53,680 bases of DNA from positions 1-53,680 of the forward strand of contig CADEEH010000015.1 in assembly GCA_902826305.1 (NCBI GenBank), read 5' to 3'. The DNA is from an uncultured Burkholderiales bacterium. GTDB taxonomy: Bacteria > Pseudomonadota > Gammaproteobacteria > Burkholderiales > Burkholderiaceae_E. This document shows, one piece after another, positions 1 to 8,361 of this stretch (positions are counted from its first letter, which is position 1; the number at the start of each line of letters is the position of its first letter). The position numbers and the translations under genes are program-made. The notes beneath the pieces were generated by a model. The model was not told the DNA's origin and made no database searches. It worked only from the letters and a program-made list of their open reading frames with translations.

Positions 1-1093
1 TCCGGCCGGCCATCACGCCGTGGGTCATCAGCAGCGGCAGCCGCGTCTCGACGCCGGGGATGCCGTTGGGCACCTTCGGGAACGGCGCGTCGGTGCCGGC
101 CACCTGCTTGCCCTCGTGCCCGCCGAATGCGAACGGTGCGTGATCACTCGACAGCACCTGGAACGTGCCGTTCTCCAGGCCGCGCCAGATCACTTCCTGG
201 TTCGCCGCGTCGCGCGGCGGCGGACTGCAGATGCACTTGGCGCCTTCGAAGCCCGCGCCACCGAGGTCGTCCTCGGTCAGCAGCAGGTATTGCGGGCAGG
301 TCTCGCCGAAGACCTTCAATCCGAGTCCCTGCGCGTGACGGATCTGCGCGACCGCCTCGCGGCCGGACACGTGCACGATCAGCACCGGCACGTCGGCGAG
401 TTCGGCCAGTGCGATCGCCCGGTGCGTCGCCTCACGTTCGATCAGCATCGGCCGCGCCTGTGCGTGATACCGCGGCGCGGTCAGTCCGGCATCGAGGAGC
501 TGGTCGGTGAGCCAGGCGATGCAGTCGGCGTTCTCGGCGTGGATCATCGTCATCGCGCCGGTGCGCCGCGCGGCGGCGAGCACCTCGAGCATCTGCCGGT
601 CGTCGAGCTTCAGGTCGTCGTAGGTCATGTAGACCTTCAGCGACGAGCAGCCTTCGTCGACCAGCGCCGGCAGCTCGTCGCGCAGCACCGTCGGTGTCGG
701 GTCGCTGACGATCAGGTGGAACGCGTAGTCGATCGCCGCCTTGCCCTCGGCCCGGCGGTGGTAGTCGGCGACCGCGTCCCGCAACGACTGCCCGCGCAGC
801 TGGCACGCGAACGGGATCACGGTGGTGGTGCCGCCGCACGCCGCCGAGCGGGTCCCGGTCAGGAAGTCGTCGGCCATCCGCGAGCCGTCGGTCATCGGCT
901 GGTCGAAGTGGCAATGGGCGTCGACACCGCCCGGCGTGACCAGGCGCCCGCCGGCATCGATCTCCTCGCCGCCACCCGCCAAGCGCTCGCCGATCGCGAC
1001 GATGCGTCCGTCGCTGATGCCGAGGTCGGCCCGGAACCGGTCACTCGCGGTGGCGACGTCGGCGTTGCGCACGACCAGGTCGAATCCGGCCAT
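1..1093 (-). CDS. Dihydropyrimidinase/D-hydantoinase family amidohydrolase (3' end outside window)
   Basis: Cytosolic cyclic-amidase that opens hydantoin or dihydropyrimidine rings. The 364 visible residues carry the family landmarks: the DAHCHF metal-binding pair (H60, H62), the lysine that is carbamylated in this family within SLKVYMTYDD (K153), HAEN (H185), IVHVSG (H241) and the metal-binding SSDHAPF (D317). The KVYMTYDD form fits hydantoinases better than allantoinases. The ATG (1093-1091) overlaps the upstream stop codon as TGATG and has a strong AGGAGGTGACC ribosome site inside the upstream gene, so the two are translationally coupled. About 100 C-terminal residues lie beyond the left edge. 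Substrate not provable from sequence; the neighbouring racemase-family protein supports hydantoin-type chemistry. Confidence 0.88.
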   Translation of the reverse strand, partial: MAGFDLVVRNADVATASDRFRADLGISDGRIVAIGERLAGGGEEIDAGGRLVTPGGVDAHCHFDQPMTDGSRMADDFLTGTRSAACGGTTTVIPFACQLRGQSLRDAVADYHRRAEGKAAIDYAFHLIVSDPTPTVLRDELPALVDEGCSSLKVYMTYDDLKLDDRQMLEVLAAARRTGAMTMIHAENADCIAWLTDQLLDAGLTAPRYHAQARPMLIEREATHRAIALAELADVPVLIVHVSGREAVAQIRHAQGLGLKVFGETCPQYLLLTEDDLGGAGFEGAKCICSPPPRDAANQEVIWRGLENGTFQVLSSDHAPFAFGGHEGKQVAGTDAPFPKVPNGIPGVETRLPLLMTHGVMAGR

Positions 1094-1830
1094 CAGGTCA
1101 CCTCCTGGAACAGACGCCCCCAGCGATGGATGCGGCGTGTATCGATCCCGGCCAGGCGCAGCGCCTTCCAGACGACCGCGGCGATGCTGTCGTAGACCGG
1201 CAGGCCGAACTCGGCTTCGAGCGCGGGCACCAGCGGCGCCGCGCGCAGGTTCGTGCACAACACGACGATCGCGTCGGGGCGCGCCGCGGCGACGTCGGCA
1301 GTCATCGCGCGCAGCGTCTCCGGTCCGACTTCCGAGAACGAGAAGTTGTCCTGGATCTCCAGGTGCCGTTCGGCGACACAGTCGATGCCGGACTTCCTGT
1401 AGTTGGCGATGATCGCCTGCTGCACGTCATGGCGATACGGCGTGACCAGGCCGAGTCGCCGCGTGCCGGTCCGCGCGAAGATCTCGTCGAGCGCCAGCAC
1501 CGAGGTGCACGCCATCGCGCCGGTCTCGGCGCTGATCGCCGCACACAACTGCCGGTCGCGATCGAGGCCGAGCCAGCCGGCCGAGGTGCCGTTCCAGGCG
1601 ATCACCTGGCAACGTGCGTGGGCGAGCAGCCGTGCGGCGGCGAGGATCTCCGCGGGTGCGAACTGGGCGAGAGCCTGCGTCGACAGCGCGATCTCGGTCA
1701 CCGCGAAGCGGCCGAAATGGGCACTCGCCTCGGCCACCTCGGCGAGCAGCGCGGTCGTCACCGGTTCGAGCACGGTGTTCGACGACGGGGTCAACATGCC
1801 GAGCAGCGCGCGGGTGATCACAGGCTCCAT
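1093..1830 (-). CDS. Maleate isomerase/arylmalonate decarboxylase-type Asp/Glu racemase superfamily protein, single catalytic Cys
   Basis: A 245-residue cytosolic protein with the TPSSNTVLEP signature (residues 14-23) of the maleate cis-trans isomerase branch of the Asp/Glu racemase superfamily. Isomerases and racemases of this fold use two cysteines. Here the first site reads NGTSAG (G81-T82-S83), while the second cysteine is present in LCTNL (C192). A glycine at site one with a cysteine at site two is the arrangement of arylmalonate decarboxylase, so decarboxylation or one-base chemistry is possible. Start chosen at the ATG before EPVITRALL; an in-frame ATG 57 bases upstream (1887) would add a non-conserved tail. 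Its end is coupled to the hydantoinase, which makes a hydantoin- or carboxylate-processing pair likely. Confidence 0.8.
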   Translation of the reverse strand: MEPVITRALLGMLTPSSNTVLEPVTTALLAEVAEASAHFGRFAVTEIALSTQALAQFAPAEILAAARLLAHARCQVIAWNGTSAGWLGLDRDRQLCAAISAETGAMACTSVLALDEIFARTGTRRLGLVTPYRHDVQQAIIANYRKSGIDCVAERHLEIQDNFSFSEVGPETLRAMTADVAAARPDAIVVLCTNLRAAPLVPALEAEFGLPVYDSIAAVVWKALRLAGIDTRRIHRWGRLFQEVT

Positions 1831-2037
1831 GAGTCGGGCGAACGAGCGAACATCATGCCACCCGGAACCGCGATCCGCACCCTGCACCGCCCTGGTGTGG
1901 TGCTATGCTCGCCCCGGTTCGGGGCGATCTGCGCGCGCGCCCCGGTCGTCGACCGGAACGGCCGCGGCATCACGGGTGGCATCGCCCAGCGACGGTGAGG
2001 CGGCGCGGCACGAAAGGTGCTTTGGGGCTGCCCTGCG

Positions 2038-3138
2038 ATGAACGACACCGCCGCCTTCGACCTGACACTCGATGCGGTCACCCAGCGCTACCGGGGTGCA
2101 CCTTCGGCCGCCGTCGACCAGGTCACCCTCGAGGTCGCCGCCGGTGAACTGGTCGCGTTGCTCGGGCCCAGCGGCTGCGGCAAGACGACCCTGTTGCGGA
2201 TCATCGCCGGCTTCGTCCAGCAGACCTCGGGTCGGGTCGTGATCGGCGGCCGTCCGGTCGACGACCTGCCGCCGAACCGGCGCGAGATCGGGGTCGTGTT
2301 CCAGAACTACGCGTTGTTCCCGCACATGACCGCGGCCGACAACGTCGGCTACGGACTGGCCGCGCGGGGTGTCGGCCGCGATGCACGGATCGCGAAAGCG
2401 AAGGAGATGCTCGAGCTCGTGCAGATGACCCACCTGGCCGAGCGACTGCCGCGCGAGATGTCCGGCGGGCAGCAGCAGCGGGTGGCACTGGCGCGGGCGC
2501 TGGCCGTCGGCCCGCGCATCCTGCTGCTCGACGAGCCGTTCGGCGCACTCGACAAGAGCCTCCGGCTCGACATGCAGATCGAAGTCAAGCGGCTTCAGCG
2601 ACACGCGGGAATCACCTGCATCATGGTCACCCACGACCAGGAAGAGGCGCTGTCGATGGCCGACCGGGTCGCGGTCGTGCACCAGGGCCGGCTCGAGCAG
2701 TTCGCGCCGCCGAACGAGGTCTACGACCGCCCGCGCACCCTGTTCGTCAACCAGTTCGTCGGGGCCTCCAACTCGCTCGACGCGCGGCTGGTCGGCGATG
2801 GCGGCACGTGGCGGGCGCGGATCGCGGGTGCACCCGCGTGGCCGATCCGCCTGGTCGGTGATGCCGGCGACGGTGATCCGGTGATCGTCTGCGTCCGACC
2901 CGAACATCTGCGCCGGGTCGGCGTCGGCGAAGGCCTGCCCGGCACGATCGAATTGAGCCTTCCGCTCGGCCCGCAGATAGTCCACGAGATCCGCCTCGGC
3001 GACGGCCAGGCGGTCAAGGTCGTCGAATCACGCAGCCACGGCGCGCAGCTTCTGCCGCCCGGGCAGGCGGTCAACCTCGCCCTCGCCGAGGGCGCACAAC
3101 CCAACGCCTTTCCACGTCCCCAGGAGACCACGTCATGA
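2038..3138 (+). CDS. ABC transporter ATP-binding protein, PotA/spermidine-putrescine type
   Basis: Cytoplasmic ATPase (366 residues) that energises the adjacent permeases. Walker A GPSGCGKTT is at about residues 43-51, the Q-loop in VFQNYALF, the signature MSGGQQQRVALA near 140, Walker B LLLDEP near 161-166, and the H-loop in VTHDQEEA. The C-terminal third, after about residue 240, looks like a TOBE domain, as in PotA-like proteins. An ATG 21 bases upstream (2017) is in frame, but the family alignment begins after MNDTAAF. It opens a four-cistron operon: its TGA overlaps the next ATG as ATGA. The PotABCD class takes polyamines, amino-acid derivatives or organophosphonates; the substrate here is open. 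Confidence 0.92.
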   Translation: MNDTAAFDLTLDAVTQRYRGAPSAAVDQVTLEVAAGELVALLGPSGCGKTTLLRIIAGFVQQTSGRVVIGGRPVDDLPPNRREIGVVFQNYALFPHMTAADNVGYGLAARGVGRDARIAKAKEMLELVQMTHLAERLPREMSGGQQQRVALARALAVGPRILLLDEPFGALDKSLRLDMQIEVKRLQRHAGITCIMVTHDQEEALSMADRVAVVHQGRLEQFAPPNEVYDRPRTLFVNQFVGASNSLDARLVGDGGTWRARIAGAPAWPIRLVGDAGDGDPVIVCVRPEHLRRVGVGEGLPGTIELSLPLGPQIVHEIRLGDGQAVKVVESRSHGAQLLPPGQAVNLALAEGAQPNAFPRPQETTS

Positions 3139-4178
3139 CCACCCGCCGCCGCCTGCTGCAGTCGAGCCTCGTGCTCGGCACGATGCAGTTGTTCCCCCAC
3201 CTGAGCGCGGCGCAGGCCAAGCGGGTCGTCTTCGCCACCTTCACCGGCAGCTGGGAGGAAGCCCATCGCGCGGTGCTGGTGCCGGCGTTCCGCAAGGCCA
3301 ACGCCAACGCCGAGATCACACTCGACCCGATGCTGTCGGTCGACCAGATCGCGAAGGTGTCGGCCGCACGCGCCAATCCGCCGATCGACGTGATGCTGCA
3401 CGATCCGGGACCGGCGCTGGTGGCCGTCGGGCAGGACCTGGTCGATCCGTATCCCGCCGCCTCCAGCACCCACTTCAAGGACCTGATCCCGGAGGCGCAG
3501 GAGGCGACCGGCCCGGCGATCTTCTTCCAGGCGGTCGGCCTGACCTACAACCCGGAGAAGGTCAAGACGCCGCCGACCAGCTGGCGCGACCTGTGGAGTC
3601 CGGAATACAAGGGCCGGGTCGGCATCACGACGCTGAACTCGACGCTGGGCACCGGTTTCCTGGTCGAGATCTCGAAACTCGACGGCGGCTCGGAGGCCAA
3701 CGTCGAACCCGGCTTCAAGATGATCAGCGCACTCAAGCCGAACCTGGCCGCGGTCGCCGCCAATCCGGGGGCGCTGGCCACGCTGTTCCAGCAGGGCCAG
3801 ATCGACATCAGCCCGGGCAACTTCAACGCGATCCAGATCCTGAAGGCACGCGGCGTGCCGGTGGAATTCGTCGCACCGAAGGAAGGCGCGATCGCGTTCA
3901 AGACGACGATCCACGTCGTCAAGAACTCGCCGAACCGCGATCTCGCGGTCGCACTGATCGAGTCGGCGATGTCGCCCGAAGTGCAGACCAAGCTGATGCA
4001 GGCGCCGTACCTGATCGTGCCGACCAACACCAAGGTGAAGATGGAAGGCGAGATCGCCAAGGTGCTGGCCAAGGACCACGCCGAGATGAAGAAGCGCTTC
4101 GTGTTCCAGGACTGGAAGAAGATCAACGAGCAGCGCGCGCAGTGGATCGAGCGCTTCAACCGCGAGGTGAAGGTCTGA
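3135..4178 (+). CDS. Extracellular solute-binding protein of a polyamine-type ABC importer (PotD/family 1-like)
   Basis: Periplasmic receptor of 347 residues. The N-terminus TTRRRLLQSSLVLG..AAQA has twin arginines before a hydrophobic stretch and an AxA-type cleavage site, so export by Tat or Sec is likely. The mature part has the PotD-like fold features: an early ATFTGSWEEA strand, DVMLHDPGP, YNPEKVKTPPTSWRDLW, and a C-terminal W-rich segment. Its ATG overlaps the ATPase stop by 4 bases (ATGA). Two permeases follow directly, so this is the dedicated receptor of the 2038-5873 importer. Confidence 0.9.
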   Translation: MTTRRRLLQSSLVLGTMQLFPHLSAAQAKRVVFATFTGSWEEAHRAVLVPAFRKANANAEITLDPMLSVDQIAKVSAARANPPIDVMLHDPGPALVAVGQDLVDPYPAASSTHFKDLIPEAQEATGPAIFFQAVGLTYNPEKVKTPPTSWRDLWSPEYKGRVGITTLNSTLGTGFLVEISKLDGGSEANVEPGFKMISALKPNLAAVAANPGALATLFQQGQIDISPGNFNAIQILKARGVPVEFVAPKEGAIAFKTTIHVVKNSPNRDLAVALIESAMSPEVQTKLMQAPYLIVPTNTKVKMEGEIAKVLAKDHAEMKKRFVFQDWKKINEQRAQWIERFNREVKV

Positions 4179-4203
4179 GTCCGGCGCCGCCGTCGCCCGC
4201 GTG

Positions 4204-5055
4204 ATGGACCGCCTTCCGGTCACCACGTACCCGCTGCGGCTGGCGGCGCCGCTGGCGGTGTTCATGGCGCTGTTCTTCCTCGCGCCGCTCGTGATGCTGG
4301 GCTGGGTCAGCGGCTACGAGGACGCGGCGATGACGCAGTGGGGGTCGCTCGCCGCCTGGCGCAAGACACTCGATGCGTTCGGGCTGGTGGTGCTCGGCGA
4401 CACGCTGCTGCTCGGGCTTCAGGTGACGCTGCTGTCGCTGGTGCTCGGCTATGCGCTGGCGTGGCTGTACCTGCGGCTGCCGCCGCCGCTGCAGACCGTC
4501 GTGATCTTCATCGTGATGCTGCCGCTGCTGACCAGCGTGGTCGTGCGCACGTTCGCGTGGATCGTGATCCTCGGGCGGCAGGGCATCGTCAACTCGGCGC
4601 TGCTGTCGTTCGGGTGGATCGAGACACCGGCCAAGCTGCTGTACACCCGCACCGGCCTGGTCGTCGCGCTGGCCAACGTGCAGCTGCCGCTGATGGTGCT
4701 GCCGCTGATCACCGCGCTGCAACGGATCGACCCGAACCTGTCGGACGCGTCAGCGTCGCTCGGTGCCGGGGCCTGGCGCACGTTCCGCCGCGTCACCGTG
4801 CCGCTGTCGCTGCCCGGCGTGGTCGCCGGCTGCATGCTGACCTTCGCCGCGTCGATCACCGCGTTCATCTCGCAGTCGCTGATCGGGGGCGGGCAGATGC
4901 TGTTCATGCCGATGTACCTGTACCAGCAGGCCTCGTCGCTGTCGAACTATCCGTTCGCCGCCGCGATCGGGCTGACGTTCCTGGCCGCGGTGCTGGTCTG
5001 TGTCGCCGCGTTCAACGCACTGGGCCGCATGTCGCGCGGCTACGCGGCGGGCTGA
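4204..5055 (+). CDS. ABC transporter permease, PotB type
   Basis: Inner-membrane permease of 283 residues with about six hydrophobic segments (first at residues 12-35). The cytoplasmic EAA-like loop reads DASASLGAGAWRTFRRVTVPLSLPG near residue 180; this helix contacts the ATPase. A GTG immediately before the ATG (4201) could also start. It lies 25 bases after the receptor gene and 5 bases before the second permease. With the next gene it forms the heterodimeric channel of the polyamine-type importer. Confidence 0.9.
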   Translation: MDRLPVTTYPLRLAAPLAVFMALFFLAPLVMLGWVSGYEDAAMTQWGSLAAWRKTLDAFGLVVLGDTLLLGLQVTLLSLVLGYALAWLYLRLPPPLQTVVIFIVMLPLLTSVVVRTFAWIVILGRQGIVNSALLSFGWIETPAKLLYTRTGLVVALANVQLPLMVLPLITALQRIDPNLSDASASLGAGAWRTFRRVTVPLSLPGVVAGCMLTFAASITAFISQSLIGGGQMLFMPMYLYQQASSLSNYPFAAAIGLTFLAAVLVCVAAFNALGRMSRGYAAG

Positions 5056-5060
5056 GCGCG

Positions 5061-5873
5061 ATGGCCCGGCGCACGGACCCCGGATCGCTGCTGTTCAACG
5101 GCGCGATGGGATTGCTCGCGGTGCTGACGCTGCTGCTGCTGGTCGCACCGACGGTGGTCGTGCTGGTGGTGTCGTTCACGAACGGTTTCTCGCTGAAGTT
5201 CCCGCCGCCCGGCTACTCGCTGCGCTGGTACCACGAACTGCTCGACGCATCACACCTGCATTTCGCCGCCGGCAACAGCCTGGTGGTCGCCGCGGTGACG
5301 ACAGTGCTGTCGGTGCTGCTCGGCGTCGCCGGTGCACTGGCGATCGCCCGTTCCGCCTCGGCGACCGCGCGCGTGCTCGATTCGCTGTTCATGTCGCCGC
5401 TGGTGCTGCCGGCACTCGCGTTCGGCATCGCCGCGCTGATGACCTTCAGTGCGATCGGCTGGCCGGTGTCGACGACGACGCTGGTCATCGGCCACACGGT
5501 GGTCTGCGTGCCCTATGTGATCCGGACCACGACCGCCGCACTCGCGCAGCTCGAGCCGGCGCTGCTCGAGAGTTCGGCCAGCCTCGGCGCCTCGCGGTCG
5601 TACACGTTCCGCCGGGTCACCTGGCCGCTGATCCGCCCGGGCGTGCTGGCCGGCGCGTTCATCGCGTTCATGTCCTCGTTCGACAACGTGCCGGTGTCGC
5701 TGTTCCTGCGCGACGCCCGCACCGACATGCTGCCGATCCGGATGTGGCAGGACCTCGAGGGCAAACTCGACGTGACGATCGCCGCGCTGTCCGGTGTGAT
5801 CATCGTCGCGACCGTGCTGATGATGCTGGTGATGGAACGGGTCGCCGGCCTGTCGCGACGACTGAGATCGTAG
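5061..5873 (+). CDS. ABC transporter permease, PotC type
   Basis: Second inner-membrane permease (270 residues, about six segments; first at 14-36). The EAA loop reads ESSASLGASRSYTFRRVTWPL, matching the PotC/PotI family. The ATG at 5061 was chosen because it follows the previous stop by 5 bases and because the membrane segments begin right after it; the open frame extends far upstream over the PotB gene as a shadow. Its TAG stop shares a base with the GTG of the next gene (TAGTG), which ties the MFS gene into the same operon. Confidence 0.9.
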   Translation: MARRTDPGSLLFNGAMGLLAVLTLLLLVAPTVVVLVVSFTNGFSLKFPPPGYSLRWYHELLDASHLHFAAGNSLVVAAVTTVLSVLLGVAGALAIARSASATARVLDSLFMSPLVLPALAFGIAALMTFSAIGWPVSTTTLVIGHTVVCVPYVIRTTTAALAQLEPALLESSASLGASRSYTFRRVTWPLIRPGVLAGAFIAFMSSFDNVPVSLFLRDARTDMLPIRMWQDLEGKLDVTIAALSGVIIVATVLMMLVMERVAGLSRRLRS

Positions 5874-7066
5874 TGTCCGGTCGCGACGACCGCACGTCGG
5901 CGCCGGCGGTCTCGTTGTGGCTGGGCGCCGTGCTGGCGATCGCGATGACCTCGCTGCAGGTGGTGCCGGTGCTCGCGCCGGCGGTCGCGGCCGACGCCGG
6001 GCTGCCGCCGGCGTTCGTCGGCTGGTATTCGGCCGGCGTGTGGACGGTGGCGATGGCCGGTACCGCGATCGCGCCGGCGCTGGTCGCGCGGATCGGCGCC
6101 TGGTCCGCCTCGCAGGGCTGCCTGATGTTGTGTGTGCTGGGACTGGTCGCCGCGGCCAGCGGCCATCCGCTCGGACTGCTGGCCGCGGCCGCGCTGATCG
6201 GGATCGCACACGGCATCGAAGGGCCGGTCGCATCCCACCTGTTGTCCGAACACGTGCCCCCATCGCGACGACCGCTGTGGTTCTCGATCAAGCAGACCGG
6301 TGTGCAGGTCGGCGCGCTGCTCGCCTCCGCGGCGCTGCCGCCGATCGCGGCGCTCGCCGGCTGGCGGACCGCGGCGCTGACGGCGGCGCTGCTCGCCGCA
6401 GTCGGCCTGATCGCACTGATCCAGCCGCGTTTCGCCTATCGCGACGTGCAGCCGCCGCCGGCGTCGTATCGACGGCCGGGGATGAGGGCGCTGTTCGCGC
6501 GCGAACCGGTGCTGCGCCAACTGGCCGTCGCCGCCGCGGCGTTCGGCGCGATGCAGGTCTGCCTGAACAGCTTCTTCGTGACCTTCGCGGTCAGCGAGCG
6601 TGCGGCGTCGCTGGTCGAGGCCGGCGCATGGCTCGCCACCGCGCAGGCCGGCGGCCTGGTCGGTCGCGTGTTGTGGGGCTGGATCGGCAGCCGCGCGCGC
6701 GCCACCTGGCCGCTCCTGATCATTCTCGGCGTCGTGATGGCATCATGTTCGATGCTGCTCGGACTGCACGGCACCTCGCTGGCCCCGCTGCTGTTGTGGC
6801 CGCTGCTGTTCACCTTCGGCATCAGCGCCAGCGGCTGGAACGGCCTGCTGCTCGCGGAAGTCGCCCGGCTGGTGCCGGTGCACGAGGCCGGCTCGGCGAC
6901 CGCGGCGGTGCTGATGGTGATGACGGTCGGTCTGGTCGCCGGTCCGATCCTGTTCTCGGCGATCGCGGTGGCGGCGTCGTTCGCCACCGCATTCATGGTC
7001 TGGGCCGGTGTCGGTGCGATCGGGGTGTCGAGCCTGCTCGCCGCGCGGTCCGCTCAAGGGAGCTGA
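5873..7066 (+). CDS. MFS transporter, CynX/nitrate-like permease
   Basis: A 397-residue major facilitator with about 12 hydrophobic segments and a loop between the halves around residue 190. No substrate signature can be read with certainty; the overall form resembles CynX-like or sugar-acid carriers. GTG start at 5873, overlapping the preceding TAG by one base, gives a compact N-terminus (VSGRDDRTSAP) right before the first membrane helix. Being in the same operon as the ABC importer and the hydroxyisourate hydrolase suggests a second uptake or export route for the same class of nitrogenous compound. Function beyond transport is inference. Confidence 0.82.
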   Translation: MSGRDDRTSAPAVSLWLGAVLAIAMTSLQVVPVLAPAVAADAGLPPAFVGWYSAGVWTVAMAGTAIAPALVARIGAWSASQGCLMLCVLGLVAAASGHPLGLLAAAALIGIAHGIEGPVASHLLSEHVPPSRRPLWFSIKQTGVQVGALLASAALPPIAALAGWRTAALTAALLAAVGLIALIQPRFAYRDVQPPPASYRRPGMRALFAREPVLRQLAVAAAAFGAMQVCLNSFFVTFAVSERAASLVEAGAWLATAQAGGLVGRVLWGWIGSRARATWPLLIILGVVMASCSMLLGLHGTSLAPLLLWPLLFTFGISASGWNGLLLAEVARLVPVHEAGSATAAVLMVMTVGLVAGPILFSAIAVAASFATAFMVWAGVGAIGVSSLLAARSAQGS

Positions 7067-7071
7067 AGACG

Positions 7072-7419
7072 ATGGCAGGAGGAATCTCGTTGCATGCAGT
7101 CGACGTCGCCACCGGCCGGCCCGCGCTCGGCATGGCGGTCGAACTGGTCACCTTCACGCCGACCGAGCGGGTGATCGCCAGCGGCACACTCGGCGCGGGC
7201 GGCGCACTCGACCATCCGACGGTGAACGAACCGGCGCGGCCGGGCACCCACGAGGCGCGGTTCATGGTCGGCGACTGGCTGCGCGCGCAGGGGCTGGCGC
7301 AGGGACCGGTGTTCATGGAGGTGGCAGTGTTCCGTTTCGAAGTGATCGATCCGGCCGAACACATCCACCTGCCGCTGAAGTTCACGCCGTGGGGTGTCGC
7401 GCTGTTCCGAGGCAGCTGA
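7072..7419 (+). CDS. Transthyretin-like 5-hydroxyisourate hydrolase family protein (HIUase)
   Basis: A small protein of 115 residues, the usual length for HIUase, which hydrolyses 5-hydroxyisourate after uricase in purine breakdown. The N-terminal SLHAVDVATGRPALG keeps the family histidine (H8); AEHIHLPLKFTPWG keeps the second histidine; the C-terminal tetrapeptide is FRGS, close to the family YRGS. An arginine in EPARPG may correspond to the active-site arginine usually found in DGR, but spacing is divergent. AAGGGAG-like site (AAGGGAGCTGAAGACG) precedes the ATG, 5 bases after the MFS stop. It closes the operon. A related transthyretin-like function is possible, but HIUase is the best call. 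Confidence 0.78.
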   Translation: MAGGISLHAVDVATGRPALGMAVELVTFTPTERVIASGTLGAGGALDHPTVNEPARPGTHEARFMVGDWLRAQGLAQGPVFMEVAVFRFEVIDPAEHIHLPLKFTPWGVALFRGS

Positions 7420-7458
7420 TCCGGTCCGCGCGACGGCGCCACGTCGGACGCACCGGAT
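7419..7458. terminator. Bidirectional hairpin between convergent HIUase and CPBP genes
   Basis: ATCCGGT (7419-7425) pairs with ACCGGAT (7452-7458), with an inner CGACG/CGTCG pairing. It starts on the last base of the HIUase stop and sits just before the 3' end of the leftward gene. There is no clear T-run, so termination is inferred from position and stem strength. Confidence 0.45.
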
Positions 7459-7470
7459 GCCGGCGGATCA

Positions 7471-8286
7471 TCAGGGCCAGAATCGCGTCGGGAACGCGCC
7501 CGATCGCGCCAGCGCGATCACGTCCATCGTCAGTGCGACCGCGACGTGCAGCACCACGCCGCCCCAGATGCTGCGCGTACGCAGAGCCAGCCAGCCGAGG
7601 ATCAGGCCGGCGCCGATCGCGCCGAGGGCCTCGGCCATCGGTTTGTGGAAGTGGATCATGCAGTACGGTACGGCCGATACCGCGATCGCGGCCGCGCCCA
7701 TCGATCGCTCGAGCGTCAGCACGATGAAGCCGCGGAAGAAGAATTCGACCGCGAGGAACTGCAGCGCATACAGGCACCAGAAGATCAGCAGCACCGCCCA
7801 GCACCAGGCCGGCGCGTAGTTCGGCCGCAGCAGCGGATAGATGGCGAGGAATCCCGGTTGTGTGCCGGCCCACGCGATCGCCGGCAACAGCGCGAGGAAC
7901 AGTGCGACGTAGAAACGCCGCGAGCCGGCCAGGCCGGCGGTCGACAGGCCGAGCCGTCGCGGCGGCATGCCGGCGCGCGACGCCACGACGAGCGGCACGA
8001 CGAACCAGAGCAGCAACGTGCCGGTGACCCACCAGAGCTGCGGCACCAGCACACCCCACCAGGGCCCTCGCGCGTCGACGGGCAGGCCGGCCGCAGCATC
8101 GCGCAGGTACCAGGCCGGCGCGAGCGACTGCATCAGCTCCGGCGCCAGTGTGCGCAGTCGCAGCGGGATGAACAGGTACTCGACGATCGTGACCGCAAAC
8201 GCGACGTAGACCAGCACCACGATCGTTGACCGGTGGGCGCGAAGATCGGCGAGTGCGGCGGGCGGCGGGGCCGAGGGCGGTGGCAC
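7471..8286 (-). CDS. CPBP family intramembrane metalloprotease (CAAX protease-like)
   Basis: Membrane protein of 271 residues with several hydrophobic helices. The CPBP motifs are seen in order: AVEFFFRGF (glutamate and arginine of motif 1; the family usually has EExxxR, so the second glutamate is replaced by F), MIHFHKP (motif 2 histidine) and VVLHVAVALTMD (motif 3 histidine and aspartate). Family members cleave prenylated proteins, mature peptides or act on other membrane substrates; the target is unknown. GTG at 8286 was chosen; it gives a Pro/Ala-rich cytosolic head before the first helix. A TATACT box lies 7 bases before the GTG (see regulatory entry). No close operon partners. Confidence 0.75.
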   Translation of the reverse strand: MPPPSAPPPAALADLRAHRSTIVVLVYVAFAVTIVEYLFIPLRLRTLAPELMQSLAPAWYLRDAAAGLPVDARGPWWGVLVPQLWWVTGTLLLWFVVPLVVASRAGMPPRRLGLSTAGLAGSRRFYVALFLALLPAIAWAGTQPGFLAIYPLLRPNYAPAWCWAVLLIFWCLYALQFLAVEFFFRGFIVLTLERSMGAAAIAVSAVPYCMIHFHKPMAEALGAIGAGLILGWLALRTRSIWGGVVLHVAVALTMDVIALARSGAFPTRFWP

Positions 8287-8292
8287 CCGGGA

Positions 8293-8298
8293 AGTATA
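8293..8298 (-). promoter_or_regulatory. Candidate -10 box giving a leaderless CPBP transcript
   Basis: Reading leftward, TATACT is followed by 6 bases and then the chosen GTG (8286). A start of transcription at the usual 7 bases after the box would fall on the G of GTG, giving a leaderless mRNA. No good TTGACA box was found 17 bases further upstream. Confidence 0.35.
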
Positions 8299-8361
8299 GG
8301 GTCGGCGAGAATGTGACCGGCCGGACCGACGACCCGACAAACACTCCAGGAGCAGCGAACC

